Positions 7,089 through 14,929 of a stretch of 64,000 nt of DNA are shown here, in pieces; the first letter of the stretch is position 1; each line of letters starts with the position of its first letter. This DNA is from Haloarcula litorea (lineage in GTDB: Archaea; Halobacteriota; Halobacteria; Halobacteriales; Haloarculaceae), in the NCBI RefSeq assembly GCF_029338195.1, contig NZ_CP119779.1, positions 248,001 through 312,000 of the forward strand, written 5' to 3'. The notes below the pieces were generated by a model. That model was given only the letters and a program-made list of their open reading frames with translations, did no database searches and was not told where the DNA came from. The translations under genes and the position numbers were made by a program.

Positions 7089-9272
7089 TTAGTCGCGGAT
7101 CGTCCCGGGGTCGACCGGTGACGCCGACCCGTCGGCGTCACCGGTGCCCTGCTCGCGCCACATACTGTCCATCTCCCAGAGGTCCAGCGACGCGACCGTC
7201 GCGCTGCCACCCTCGGCGGTCAGCGAGACGCCCGTCGCCGCGTCGCTCGTCGGATAGACGCGACTGGTCAGGCAGTGGCGTTCGTTGGCGAACACCTCGA
7301 CGACGCTGCCGTCGACGAACACCCGCAGCGACAGCGGCGAGTCGTAGGGCGTGACCCGCATCCGCTGGGTGTCGCTGGTGGCCTGCTCGTCGCGGCTCGC
7401 CGGCCCGCGGTCGACGCGGATCTCGCTGTTTCGCGTGTACGTGATGGGGGTGTACTCCTCGCGCTCGGGCGTCTCCAGCACCGAGAGTTCGACGGCCTCG
7501 GCGTCCTCCAAGCGCACCGTCGCCCGGAACTCGAAGGCCCGGCTGTCGACGGCGAGGCGCTGTCTGTCGCCGCCCGCGAGGTCGATCCGATCGTGGTGGA
7601 GGTTCTCCCCGCGGAGCTCGGTGAGTTCGGGCGCTGGCCGCTGGCAGAGGCCGCCGTCGTCGGCCAGCGACAGCTCGCGGGGCACCGACAGCGCACCGGA
7701 CCAGCCGGCGTCCCACTGTCCGCTCAGGTCACGCGCCTCCGGGAGCCAGCCCCAGGTGAGGATGCGGCCGTCGTCGGTCCACATCGACTGTGGCGCGTAG
7801 AAGTCCCCGTGGTCGAGCCTGTCACGGCGTTCGACGTCGAACTCGCCGTCCTCGTAGGTACCGAGGAAGTACACCACGTCCTCGTAGTTCGAGACGTGCA
7901 ACAGCTGTCGGTCGCCGAAGTCCAGCAGTTCGGGGCACTCCCAGACGGTGCCGGCCGTGTCGCGATCCCCGGTGAGGATGGGGCCCCGGTACTCCCAGTC
8001 CCGGAGGTCCTCGGAGGTGTACAGCAGGGCCGCGCCGCCGCCGCCCTCGATACCGGCCCCGATGAGCTGTTGCCAGGTGCCGTCCTCGCGCCAGACGCAG
8101 TGGTCGCGGAACTCTCCCTCCCAGTCCTCGGTTCGCAGGACCGCCGGCTCGGTGGGGGTCTCCTCGATGATCGGGTTCTCGGGGTCCTTGATCCAGCCCG
8201 TCAGGTCGTCGTCGGCCGCCGTCGCGATACAGGGGAGCTGTTGCTTGTCCCGGCCGCCGGTGTAGAGGATGGTCGGCGTCCCGTCGTCGTCGACCGCACA
8301 CCCGGACCAGCAGCCGTCGCGGTCGGGACCGTTCGGGGAGGGAGACAGCGCGACCGGCCGGTCCACCCAGTTGATCAGGTCGTCGCTGACCGCGTGGCCC
8401 CAGTGGATGGTGTTGTGGAACGGACCGGTCGGGTTGTACTGGTAGAAGACGTGGTACTGGCCGTTCCAGTGGATGAGCCCGTTGGGGTCGTTGAGCCAGT
8501 TGGCCGGCGGCGTCAGGTGGTAGGTCGGTCGGTGGGTGTCGCCGGCGAGCCGGTCGCGCATCGCCGCGAACGCCGCGGCGTCTTTCGGCCGCCCGGTCAG
8601 CGGGACCGAGTCCTCGCCCGCGAGGTGAGTCAGGGCGTTGCCGATCAGCGTCTCCCGGTTCCGGTGGCAGACGTCGTGGGTCGGCTGGAGGAACGAGACC
8701 GCCGAGCCGACGCCGACGACGCGCCCGTCGCCCGGTTCCCAGAGGACCGTCGCCATCTGCTTGACCACGTCGGTGTCGCCACGCGCCGTGCTGGCGAGCA
8801 CGTCCCCCTCGGCGGGCGCGACCGCCTCGTAGCGGGCGTACGGCACCGTGACGCCGGGACCGCGGGTGTGGACGCGGAGCGTGTCGAACCCCTCCGCGAT
8901 CGGGTGGTCGGCGGACAGCGTCTTCCACAGCGGGCCGACGGGTTCGTCGATCTCCTCCCAGCCGGTCGCGTCGGGTCCGACCGGGTCGAAGCCCAACGGT
9001 TCGACGGCGGTCATCGCGCCGAGGGTCAACAGCAGCGAGCCGCCCGAACGCACGTACTCGCGGAGCCGTTCGGCCGGCTCGCCGGCGACGGCGTCGCCGT
9101 CGAACGGGTCGTCGCGGTGCCACCAGAGGACGTCGTAGGCCGTCGGATCGACGGCGTCGAGGTCGCGGCGCTCGACGGTCTCGAACCGTCCGTCGCACCA
9201 CTCGTAGGCCGCCGTCTGCTCGTCGGAGAGCGTGCCGGCGGACAGACAACCGATACGTCGCGGGACTCCCAT
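7089..9272 (-). CDS. GH32 beta-fructosidase with N-terminal GATase/ThuA-like domain
   Basis: The 727-aa protein hydrolyses beta-fructosides (sucrose, sucrose-6-phosphate, levan or inulin; specificity unknown). Residues about 1-215 resemble a class I glutamine-amidotransferase/ThuA-like fold ([10 protein letters not shown]). The GH32 propeller begins at about 245, with nucleophile Asp262 in WLNDPNG and general acid Glu445 in WECPEL. The middle motif reads EFRDHCVW, with His391 in place of the usual Pro of RDP; Asp390 is kept. A C-terminal beta-sandwich (about 560-705, [14 protein letters not shown]) follows. The ATG at 9272 is chosen over an in-frame GTG upstream. No signal peptide is seen, so it is presumably cytoplasmic. 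Confidence 0.9.
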   Translation of the reverse strand: MGVPRRIGCLSAGTLSDEQTAAYEWCDGRFETVERRDLDAVDPTAYDVLWWHRDDPFDGDAVAGEPAERLREYVRSGGSLLLTLGAMTAVEPLGFDPVGPDATGWEEIDEPVGPLWKTLSADHPIAEGFDTLRVHTRGPGVTVPYARYEAVAPAEGDVLASTARGDTDVVKQMATVLWEPGDGRVVGVGSAVSFLQPTHDVCHRNRETLIGNALTHLAGEDSVPLTGRPKDAAAFAAMRDRLAGDTHRPTYHLTPPANWLNDPNGLIHWNGQYHVFYQYNPTGPFHNTIHWGHAVSDDLINWVDRPVALSPSPNGPDRDGCWSGCAVDDDGTPTILYTGGRDKQQLPCIATAADDDLTGWIKDPENPIIEETPTEPAVLRTEDWEGEFRDHCVWREDGTWQQLIGAGIEGGGGAALLYTSEDLRDWEYRGPILTGDRDTAGTVWECPELLDFGDRQLLHVSNYEDVVYFLGTYEDGEFDVERRDRLDHGDFYAPQSMWTDDGRILTWGWLPEARDLSGQWDAGWSGALSVPRELSLADDGGLCQRPAPELTELRGENLHHDRIDLAGGDRQRLAVDSRAFEFRATVRLEDAEAVELSVLETPEREEYTPITYTRNSEIRVDRGPASRDEQATSDTQRMRVTPYDSPLSLRVFVDGSVVEVFANERHCLTSRVYPTSDAATGVSLTAEGGSATVASLDLWEMDSMWREQGTGDADGSASPVDPGTIRD

Positions 9273-9313
9273 TACCGCCACTCGCCCTTACCGACACAAA
9301 AACGTTCGCCAAT

Positions 9314-9339
9314 CGTTCGTGCGCGTTCCTGCACGAACG
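9314..9339. promoter_or_regulatory. 9-bp inverted repeat upstream of GH32 gene (candidate operator)
   Basis: cgttcgtgc (9314-9322) and gcacgaacg (9331-9339) form a perfect inverted repeat with an 8-nt spacer. It lies 42 nt upstream of the GH32 start, where a regulator would overlap or flank the promoter. A dimeric sugar-responsive regulator such as a TrmB-type protein is an inference. Confidence 0.45.
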
Positions 9340-9443
9340 TGCGTCGTCGCCCGGCCCCACCCGGGCGGCGACAGCGACTCGGACGGTCCGTGGGAGCGAC
9401 GTACCGACCCCGGCCGTCCGGAACGAAGCTACGACAGTCCGTA

Positions 9444-9578
9444 TCAGGCCACCCGAGAGCCCCGAGCCTCGGGCTTCCAGTCGATGATCGTCTCGTGGCA
9501 CCGCGAGCAGACGTACTCTGTCAGTTTCGTGGTCTCGTCGTTGTAGGACATCCGCGTCGCGCAGTTGGGGCAGTCCAT
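9444..9578 (-). CDS. zinc-ribbon microprotein
   Basis: The 44-aa protein has two CxxC knuckles (CPNC at residues 3-6, CSRC near 26-29) separated by about 20 residues. It ends in HETIIDWKPEARGSRVA. This is one of the abundant single-zinc-ribbon microproteins of haloarchaea, probably mediating protein or nucleic-acid contacts. The ATG at 9578 puts the first CxxC immediately after Met-Asp. No partner can be deduced from the neighbourhood. Confidence 0.75.
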   Translation of the reverse strand: MDCPNCATRMSYNDETTKLTEYVCSRCHETIIDWKPEARGSRVA

Positions 9579-9922
9579 AACGATTAATCGTACGAGACGG
9601 GTAGTCAAAAGCGTTTGTTTTCGTGCTATGACACGCCATAGCGCGGTCCGCCGGGAGCACACGTCCCCGGGCGGCCGGCGAGGTCCAGCGACCGGCAGAC
9701 GCGCGTCTGACTGAGGTTTAGGTGGATCACCGGGCTACACGGTCGTATGCCTCGCGTCCGAACGGACATCGCGGACCGCAACCGGGCCACGAGCGGCGAG
9801 TCGGGAGCCGGTCACGGTCTCCGCCTCGACACGGATACGCTGGCCGCCTTCGGTAGTGGCGGCGGATCGACGACGCGGACCGAGCCCCCGAGAATCGTGC
9901 GCTGGCTCGACTGCTGGAGCGG
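9579..9922. other. intergenic region with no firmly supported gene
   Basis: Between the zinc-ribbon gene and the actin-like gene I see no conserved gene, RNA or repeat. The only candidate is a short plus-strand reading frame (9747-9926), listed separately. The AT-rich patch just right of 9578 (cgattaatcg...gcgtttgttttcg) is the likely promoter of the zinc-ribbon gene. Confidence 0.5.
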
Positions 9923-9926
9923 TTAG
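9747..9926 (+). CDS. doubtful small ORF
   Basis: An ATG-initiated frame of 59 codons (begins MPRVRTDIAD, ends WLDCWSG) overlaps the stop of the minus-strand actin-like gene by a few nucleotides. Its composition (Ser, Gly, Arg, Thr) is less acidic than true haloarchaeal proteins. I see no Shine-Dalgarno sequence and no recognised family. It may be a chance frame. Confidence 0.2.
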   Translation: MPRVRTDIADRNRATSGESGAGHGLRLDTDTLAAFGSGGGSTTRTEPPRIVRWLDCWSG

Positions 9927-11002
9927 CTGTTCTCGACGAGACGGGCCGCGATGCGCTGTGCGCCGACCGTCGGAGCCACGTCGGGCTGGTCGGCGGCGGT
10001 CGCGGAGACCTCCCGGTTCAGTTCCTCGCTCAGTCGCTCCTCGAACTCCTCGACGATCCCCGGGATGCAGGCCATCCCGCCGGTGAGGACGATGGGGCGG
10101 TCCAGCGCCAGCTTGTACACCTTCATGTAGTCGTTTGCCAGTTCCGGCAGGAAGACGTTCGCGATCTCGTCGACGGCGTCGTCGAGGTACTCGTCGACCG
10201 CGTCCATCACGGACCGCTCGATCGTGAACTCGTGGGTGCCGCCGCCGGGCTGCTGGATGATGTCCGTGAACGGCTCGAAGTCGACGAAGTCGGCGTGTTC
10301 CTCCTTGTACTCGCGGGCGGTCTGCGTGTCGATGTTGACCCGGCCCTGAGTCTCCTCCTCGACGTAGTTGGCGATGCGGCGGTCGACCTCGTTGCCCGTG
10401 ATGCCGCCGGTGGTGAACGGCGAGAGCTGTTCGCCACGGCGGTAGGCGGAGGCCTCGAGGTTCGTCGACCCCATGTTGACCGAGACGAAGATCTCGTCGA
10501 TGGCGTCGAGGCCGTCGCCGAAGGCGGGGATCGAGCCACACAGCGACTCGGGGTAGCTCTCGACCAGGGAGAGCCCGATCCCGGAGTCCTCGATGACCTC
10601 CCGGAGGTTCTCCAGCCCAGCGGGGTTGTCGATGGTGGGGATGGCGTAGACGACGCCGCTGTCGGCGGGGATGTCGTTCTCCTCGATGAGCGCCTCGAAG
10701 AACGTCTTGGTCATCTCCGCGCGGTCGGCGTCCTCGGGCAGCCCCGACCGGAGCATATACTGTACGCGGTCGGGGTACTCGCGGGCGGCCTCCTCGCCGT
10801 AGAGGATCTTCTCCTCGCCGGTCAGGGCGTCCTCGTAGGTCGCCATACAGGTGAGGGTCCTGATGATCCGGTTCTCGGTCCCGTGGGCGTCCGGGAGGGC
10901 GATGACCGTCCGGGTGCTGCCGAGCTTCACGCCGACCGGCACCGACTCGCCGCCGGTCGTCGGGCCGTCCGCCGTGGCGTCGTCCGCGTCCTCGTCACTC
11001 AT
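9923..11002 (-). CDS. actin-like ATPase, salactin family
   Basis: The 359-aa member of the actin/Hsp70/MreB ATPase superfamily starts with an acidic 20-residue tail. The phosphate-1 region follows (VGVKLGSTRTVIALP). The phosphate-2-like segment is IFVSVNMGSTNLEASAYRRG and the adenosine motif is RPIVLTGGMACIPGIVEEF. It resembles the haloarchaeal salactin of Halobacterium, a dynamically unstable filament-forming actin, although identity cannot be measured here. It would act in the cytoplasm in spatial organisation or partitioning. Its neighbours are a FlaD/E-domain gene and a ParA/CheW pair, which supports a positioning role. Confidence 0.75.
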   Translation of the reverse strand: MSDEDADDATADGPTTGGESVPVGVKLGSTRTVIALPDAHGTENRIIRTLTCMATYEDALTGEEKILYGEEAAREYPDRVQYMLRSGLPEDADRAEMTKTFFEALIEENDIPADSGVVYAIPTIDNPAGLENLREVIEDSGIGLSLVESYPESLCGSIPAFGDGLDAIDEIFVSVNMGSTNLEASAYRRGEQLSPFTTGGITGNEVDRRIANYVEEETQGRVNIDTQTAREYKEEHADFVDFEPFTDIIQQPGGGTHEFTIERSVMDAVDEYLDDAVDEIANVFLPELANDYMKVYKLALDRPIVLTGGMACIPGIVEEFEERLSEELNREVSATAADQPDVAPTVGAQRIAARLVENS

Positions 11003-11030
11003 ATACGGTGGCTGTTTGTCGCTACCCCGG

Positions 11031-11037
11031 TATATAA
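11031..11037 (-). promoter_or_regulatory. TATA box of the actin-like gene
   Basis: The minus strand reads ggttatatacc here, about 30 nt upstream of the ATG at 11002. This is a good haloarchaeal TATA element and implies a leaderless or very short-leader transcript. Confidence 0.55.
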
Positions 11038-11100
11038 CCTCACGTCAAGAATCAGTGCTGATAGTCACCCGTCCGCGACCCCGCGCTACCGGGTCGCCGC

Positions 11101-11595
11101 TCAGCCCATCGACGAGAGCTTGGCGACGTACACCAGGCTCAGCAGGTGGTCGTCGACGCTGAGGTCGTTGCCGTCGTTGGTCGCGGACTCGTCGATCCCC
11201 AGCAGGTACTCCGAGAGGTCGGCCCGCACGGCCTCGGTGATCCAGTCGATGTCCTCGTAGTACGCCAGCGCCTCGTCGGCCCCCTGGTAGCCCGAGTGCA
11301 TCAGCAGGAACTCCAGCCACTCGAAGACGACGAACTCCGCGGCGTAGGTCTCCGGCAGGCCTTCGAGGTACGGTTTCTCCTCGCTATCGCTGCCGAGGAA
11401 CGGCAGCAGTTCCCGGTACAACCCCGAGCGGAAGGAGTTGCCGGCCAGGCCCTCGCCGTCCGCCTCGTCCAGCCCCACGTCCAGCTCGGCGGGGTCCGGG
11501 ACCTCGCCCTCCTCGCCGAGTCCGCCGTCGTCGCTGCGCTTGCGGGCCATCTCCCGCAGCTCGTCTAAGTCGTAGTCGCGCGGATTGATAGTCAT
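11101..11595 (-). CDS. FlaD/E-domain (archaellum accessory-like) protein
   Basis: The 164-aa protein contains the archaellum FlaD/E-type domain: PYLEGLPETYAAEFVVFEWL, then GYQGADEALAYYEDIDWITEAV, then LSEYLLGID and DHLLSLVYVAKL. In haloarchaea FlaCE/FlaD proteins (ArlC/D/E) link chemotaxis signalling through CheF to the archaellum motor. Here the domain stands outside an archaellum cluster, behind an acidic N-terminus. It is divergent from the parA-like gene, with a 171-bp shared upstream region. It could connect the ParA/CheW pair to archaella, or be a paralogue with another role. Confidence 0.75.
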   Translation of the reverse strand: MTINPRDYDLDELREMARKRSDDGGLGEEGEVPDPAELDVGLDEADGEGLAGNSFRSGLYRELLPFLGSDSEEKPYLEGLPETYAAEFVVFEWLEFLLMHSGYQGADEALAYYEDIDWITEAVRADLSEYLLGIDESATNDGNDLSVDDHLLSLVYVAKLSSMG

Positions 11596-11724
11596 GTAGA
11601 CAGTGTTTCGAATCCGGTAACTTAACTCTTGTACCCCGTCCGACGCCCGTCAGACGGTCGCTCGCCGCTCCTACCGCCCGATTCCGCCGCCGCACCCGAG
11701 TTCCGGCGTTGATAATCGGGGCCG

Positions 11725-11734
11725 TATTTTTATA
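11725..11734 (+). promoter_or_regulatory. TATA-like box of the parA-cheW operon
   Basis: tatttttata lies 33-42 nt upstream of the ATG at 11767, in the divergent intergenic region shared with the FlaD/E-domain gene. It gives one promoter for the overlapping ATPase and CheW genes. Confidence 0.5.
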
Positions 11735-11766
11735 GTGGCCCGTGACCGACTCTCGGGCAGTTCCAG

Positions 11767-12660
11767 ATGAGTCGGGGTTCATCCGCCGGACCGGCCAGGG
11801 TCTGTGTCACCAACGCGAAGGGCGGCACCGGCAAGACGACAGTCGCCATCAACGTGGCGGGGGCGCTGAACGACAGGGGCCGGGACGTGCTGTTCGTCGA
11901 CCTCGACCCGCAGGGCAACGCCACCGAGGGGCTTGGGCTGGTCGAGGCCTACGACGCCCAGCCCCCGACGCTGTTCGACGCGCTCACCGGCGACCCGGCG
12001 ACTCTCGGCGACCTCGTCGTCGAACACGAGGAGATGGACGTCGTCCCCTCGAACATCGACATGCTCCAGGCCGAGCACGAACTCACCATCGCCGACCTGC
12101 TGGCCCGGGTCGGCGAGGGGACGAGCGGCGTCGACCCGAATGCGCTGGCAGAGTTCGCCATCAACGTCGGGCCGGAGACGGTCGGCGGCGGCCACGCGCT
12201 TGACGCGCTGGACCGGGCGTTAGACACCGTCTCGGGGTACGACTACGTGATCGTCGACTCCCCGCCGTTCTACGGGAAGCTGACCGACGCCGGCGTCTAC
12301 GCCGCCGGCCACATCCTGATCCCGGCGCTTGCCGAGGCCACCTCCGAGCGCGCCATCGAACTACTGATGGACCAGATGGCCGCGCTGGAACGGGAGACGG
12401 ACGTCACGGTGGAGACGCTGGGCGTCGTCGCCAACCGCGTCGAGACCACCAGCGAGGACGAGATGATGCTGGAGTGGTTCGACGCCGCGTTCCCGGACAG
12501 CCCGGTGTGGGAGGTCCGCAAGCGCGTGGCGCTCCAGCGGGCCTACACGCAGGGGACCTCCGTCTTCGCGGCCGACGAGCAGTGCGATATGGCGAGCGTC
12601 TTCGGCGACATCGCCGACGCGCTCGACAGGCAGTTCGGATACACCGAGGTGACAGCATGA
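11767..12660 (+). CDS. ParA/MinD-family ATPase (ParC-like candidate)
   Basis: The 297-aa ATPase has the deviant Walker A motif KGGTGKTT (residues 18-25, signature Lys18), the switch I/A' segment DLDPQGNAT, and a Walker B-like YDYVIVDSPP. The family dimerises with ATP and positions cargo on a nucleoid or at a pole. No ParB gene is nearby. Instead the stop overlaps the start of a CheW-domain gene by 4 nt (ATGA), so the two are almost certainly co-expressed. By analogy with bacterial ParC/ParP, the cargo is proposed to be the chemosensory array. Chromosome or plasmid partitioning is the alternative, but the missing ParB argues against it. Confidence 0.85.
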   Translation: MSRGSSAGPARVCVTNAKGGTGKTTVAINVAGALNDRGRDVLFVDLDPQGNATEGLGLVEAYDAQPPTLFDALTGDPATLGDLVVEHEEMDVVPSNIDMLQAEHELTIADLLARVGEGTSGVDPNALAEFAINVGPETVGGGHALDALDRALDTVSGYDYVIVDSPPFYGKLTDAGVYAAGHILIPALAEATSERAIELLMDQMAALERETDVTVETLGVVANRVETTSEDEMMLEWFDAAFPDSPVWEVRKRVALQRAYTQGTSVFAADEQCDMASVFGDIADALDRQFGYTEVTA

Positions 12661-13658
12661 GCGACGACGACCGTATGGACAGAGCAGAGCGCATCCGCAA
12701 CATGCGCCAGGGGAACAGGGCGGCGAGCGAGGACGGCGAGGACGACGGTGAGACCGGAACCGACGGCGACGGCCCCGACGAGACAGTCGACGACGGCACC
12801 GGCGAGTCGCCGTCCGCGACCGAGCCGGACGCCAGATCGGCCGGCGACGACCCCGCCGGACGTCCCTCGGCGGCCGACGCGGCCGGCGAGGCGACCGCGG
12901 ACGGCGAGCGCGCCGAGACGCCCGGGGACGACGCCGGAACGGCCGACGAGGGACGGGACCCCGCCGCGGTCGCGCGTCGCGCCGCCGAGTCGGCGGCCCA
13001 GGTGACCGGGGACGGGACTGCGGCCGAGGAGGGCGGCGCGACAGGCGACGCCGCCACGCCGGGCGACGTCTCCGCGACGGCCGCCCCGATGCAGGGACCC
13101 AGTGGCGTCGAACTCCCCGACCAAGAGCTCCTGGAGGCCGCGATGGAGCAGGGCACGGGCGCGCGCTCGGCCGGCGGCGCTCGCGCGACGGCCGCCGAGG
13201 GGGAGACGACCGCCGACGAGGAGACCGTCCGAGTGCTCGAGTTCGCGCTTGGCGAGGAGCGCTACTGCCTCGACATCGAGTACGTCGAGGAGATCGTCAA
13301 ACGCGAGTCGGTGACGCGAGTACCCAACACGCCCGACTACGTCGAGGGCGTCGTCGACCTCCGAGGGCAGATCACGACCATCCTCGAACCGACCGCGATG
13401 ATGGACGTGGACGACGCCGGCGAACAGCCGCTGATCGTCGTCTTCGACCCGGACATGTTCGAGGAGCAGGGGGCCATCGGCTGGGTTGTCGACGAGGTCC
13501 GGCAGGTGGTCCCCGTCGCCGAGTCCGCGGTCAACGCCTCGCCGGTCGACGCCGACTACATCAACGGCGTCGTCGACCGCGACGGGGAGGACCAGTTCGT
13601 CATCTGGGTCGAACCGGACGACGCCCTGCTGGCGGCGACCGGCGACGGCGAGGACTAA
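12657..13658 (+). CDS. long CheW-domain protein (ParP-like candidate)
   Basis: The 333-aa protein has three parts. Residues 1-21 form a charged, Arg-rich amphipathic segment (RMDRAERIRNMRQGNR). Residues about 22-185 are Gly/Ala/Asp/Glu-rich and probably disordered. Residues about 190-325 are a CheW domain (VLEFALGEERYCLDIEYVEEIVKRE, GVVDLRGQITTILEP, then VDADYINGVVDRDG). CheW docks CheA and receptors in arrays. A normal CheW is about 150 aa, so the long N-terminus is unusual. Co-translation with the upstream ParA ATPase suggests that the N-terminus contacts the ATPase while CheW enters the array. It converges with an oxidoreductase gene (4-nt overlap). Confidence 0.85.
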   Translation: MSDDDRMDRAERIRNMRQGNRAASEDGEDDGETGTDGDGPDETVDDGTGESPSATEPDARSAGDDPAGRPSAADAAGEATADGERAETPGDDAGTADEGRDPAAVARRAAESAAQVTGDGTAAEEGGATGDAATPGDVSATAAPMQGPSGVELPDQELLEAAMEQGTGARSAGGARATAAEGETTADEETVRVLEFALGEERYCLDIEYVEEIVKRESVTRVPNTPDYVEGVVDLRGQITTILEPTAMMDVDDAGEQPLIVVFDPDMFEEQGAIGWVVDEVRQVVPVAESAVNASPVDADYINGVVDRDGEDQFVIWVEPDDALLAATGDGED

Positions 13659-14860
13659 TCGCGCTCCGAGACGTCGACCACGTCGTCGGGGTCGTCGGCG
13701 TCCGCCGGCACCGCGTCGGCCTCGACCGCCGCGTCCAGTTCCTCCCGGACGAGGTCGGTCGCCTGCCGGATCGCGCCGACGCTGCCGAGGTAGCCGGCAC
13801 CGACCGTCGTCTTCAGCGCCGTCGCGGCCCGGCCGGTCAGGACGGTCGGGCCGACCTTCGCGACGGCGTCGTCGCCGACCGAGACCAGCCAGCCCGGCAC
13901 GTCGAACCGGTAGCGGGCGAGGCGCGGCTCGAACCCGTCGCCGTTTCTGCGGTGCTCGACCAGCGAGACCACGTTGTCGGCCGCGACGCCGGCCTCGCGG
14001 ATCGCGGCCGACGCGCTGGCGGGGACGGCCTCGCCGTCGGCGTCGACCACGCGAGCGGCGTCGCCGACGGCGAACGTCGACGCCCCCAACCGGAGGTCCG
14101 CGCGCACGGCCGGGCGCTCGTCGTCCAGCGCCGCCGGTCCCTGGATGCCGCCGGTCCAGACGAACTGGTCGTAGGCGAGCGCCTCGCCGTTCGACAGCGC
14201 GATCGTCTCGTCGTCGGCGCGCTCGACGCCGGTCCCCGTCCTGACCGTGACGCCGGCCTCGACCAGCGCCTCGTGGACCGCCCGCTGGAACGACTCGGGG
14301 AACGAGGGGGCGACGGTCGCCATCTGTTCCAACAGCAGGACCTCCGTGTCCGTCCCCTCCTCGTCTGCCAGCGCGGCCAGTTCGCCGGCCACCTGTACGC
14401 CCGACAGGCCGGCACCGCCGACGACGACGCGGTCCCCGTCGCCGAGTTCGAGGAACGCCCGTCGGATACGCCGGGCGTGGTCGAGCCGCTTCAGCGGCGT
14501 CGCGTGTTCGCGGACGCCGGGGAGGTCGTAGAAGGCCGTCTCGGCCCCGAGACAGACAACGCCCACGTCGTAGGACAGTCGCTCCGTCTCACCGTCGGCC
14601 GAGAGGGTCGCGACGCCGGCGTCGGCGTCGACGGCCGTGACGTTCGCCCGTCGGACCGCACAGTCCAGCACCTCGTCGAGCGGGACGGAGATGTCGTCGG
14701 CCAGCGAGGGCCGGCGGACGACCCGGTGGAGCTCGTGCTGGACGAGGTGGTCGGAGCGCTCGTCGACGACGACCAGGTCGGTGTCGGCGGGCAGGGCGCG
14801 TTCGAGCTTCCGGGCGACCGACAGGCCGGCGTAACCGGCACCGAGGACGGCGACACGCAT
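13655..14860 (-). CDS. FAD-dependent NADH dehydrogenase-like oxidoreductase (NDH-2 type)
   Basis: The 401-aa pyridine-nucleotide-disulphide oxidoreductase family protein has an N-terminal FAD dinucleotide fold (VLGAGYAGLSVARKL). A second, NAD-binding Rossmann fold (VVVGGAGLSGVQVAGEL) starts near residue 147. A C-terminal FAD motif follows (ASTFAVGDAARV). These features match type II NADH:quinone dehydrogenases, which pass electrons from NADH to menaquinone at the membrane without pumping protons. The C-terminus ends in an acidic tail. A sulphide:quinone reductase is less likely because the redox-active cysteine pattern is absent. Confidence 0.8.
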   Translation of the reverse strand: MRVAVLGAGYAGLSVARKLERALPADTDLVVVDERSDHLVQHELHRVVRRPSLADDISVPLDEVLDCAVRRANVTAVDADAGVATLSADGETERLSYDVGVVCLGAETAFYDLPGVREHATPLKRLDHARRIRRAFLELGDGDRVVVGGAGLSGVQVAGELAALADEEGTDTEVLLLEQMATVAPSFPESFQRAVHEALVEAGVTVRTGTGVERADDETIALSNGEALAYDQFVWTGGIQGPAALDDERPAVRADLRLGASTFAVGDAARVVDADGEAVPASASAAIREAGVAADNVVSLVEHRRNGDGFEPRLARYRFDVPGWLVSVGDDAVAKVGPTVLTGRAATALKTTVGAGYLGSVGAIRQATDLVREELDAAVEADAVPADADDPDDVVDVSERD

Positions 14861-14929
14861 ACGGGTCGTTGGGACGCGAGCGGGATAATCTGTCGGGGTC
14901 TGCGGCCGGTGGCGACCGCCCGACCCGAC

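Noticed and set aside
7275-9587. 770-codon plus-strand frame over the GH32 gene
   Set aside because: Shadow of the GH32 gene; no motif and Val/Arg/Gly-rich composition.
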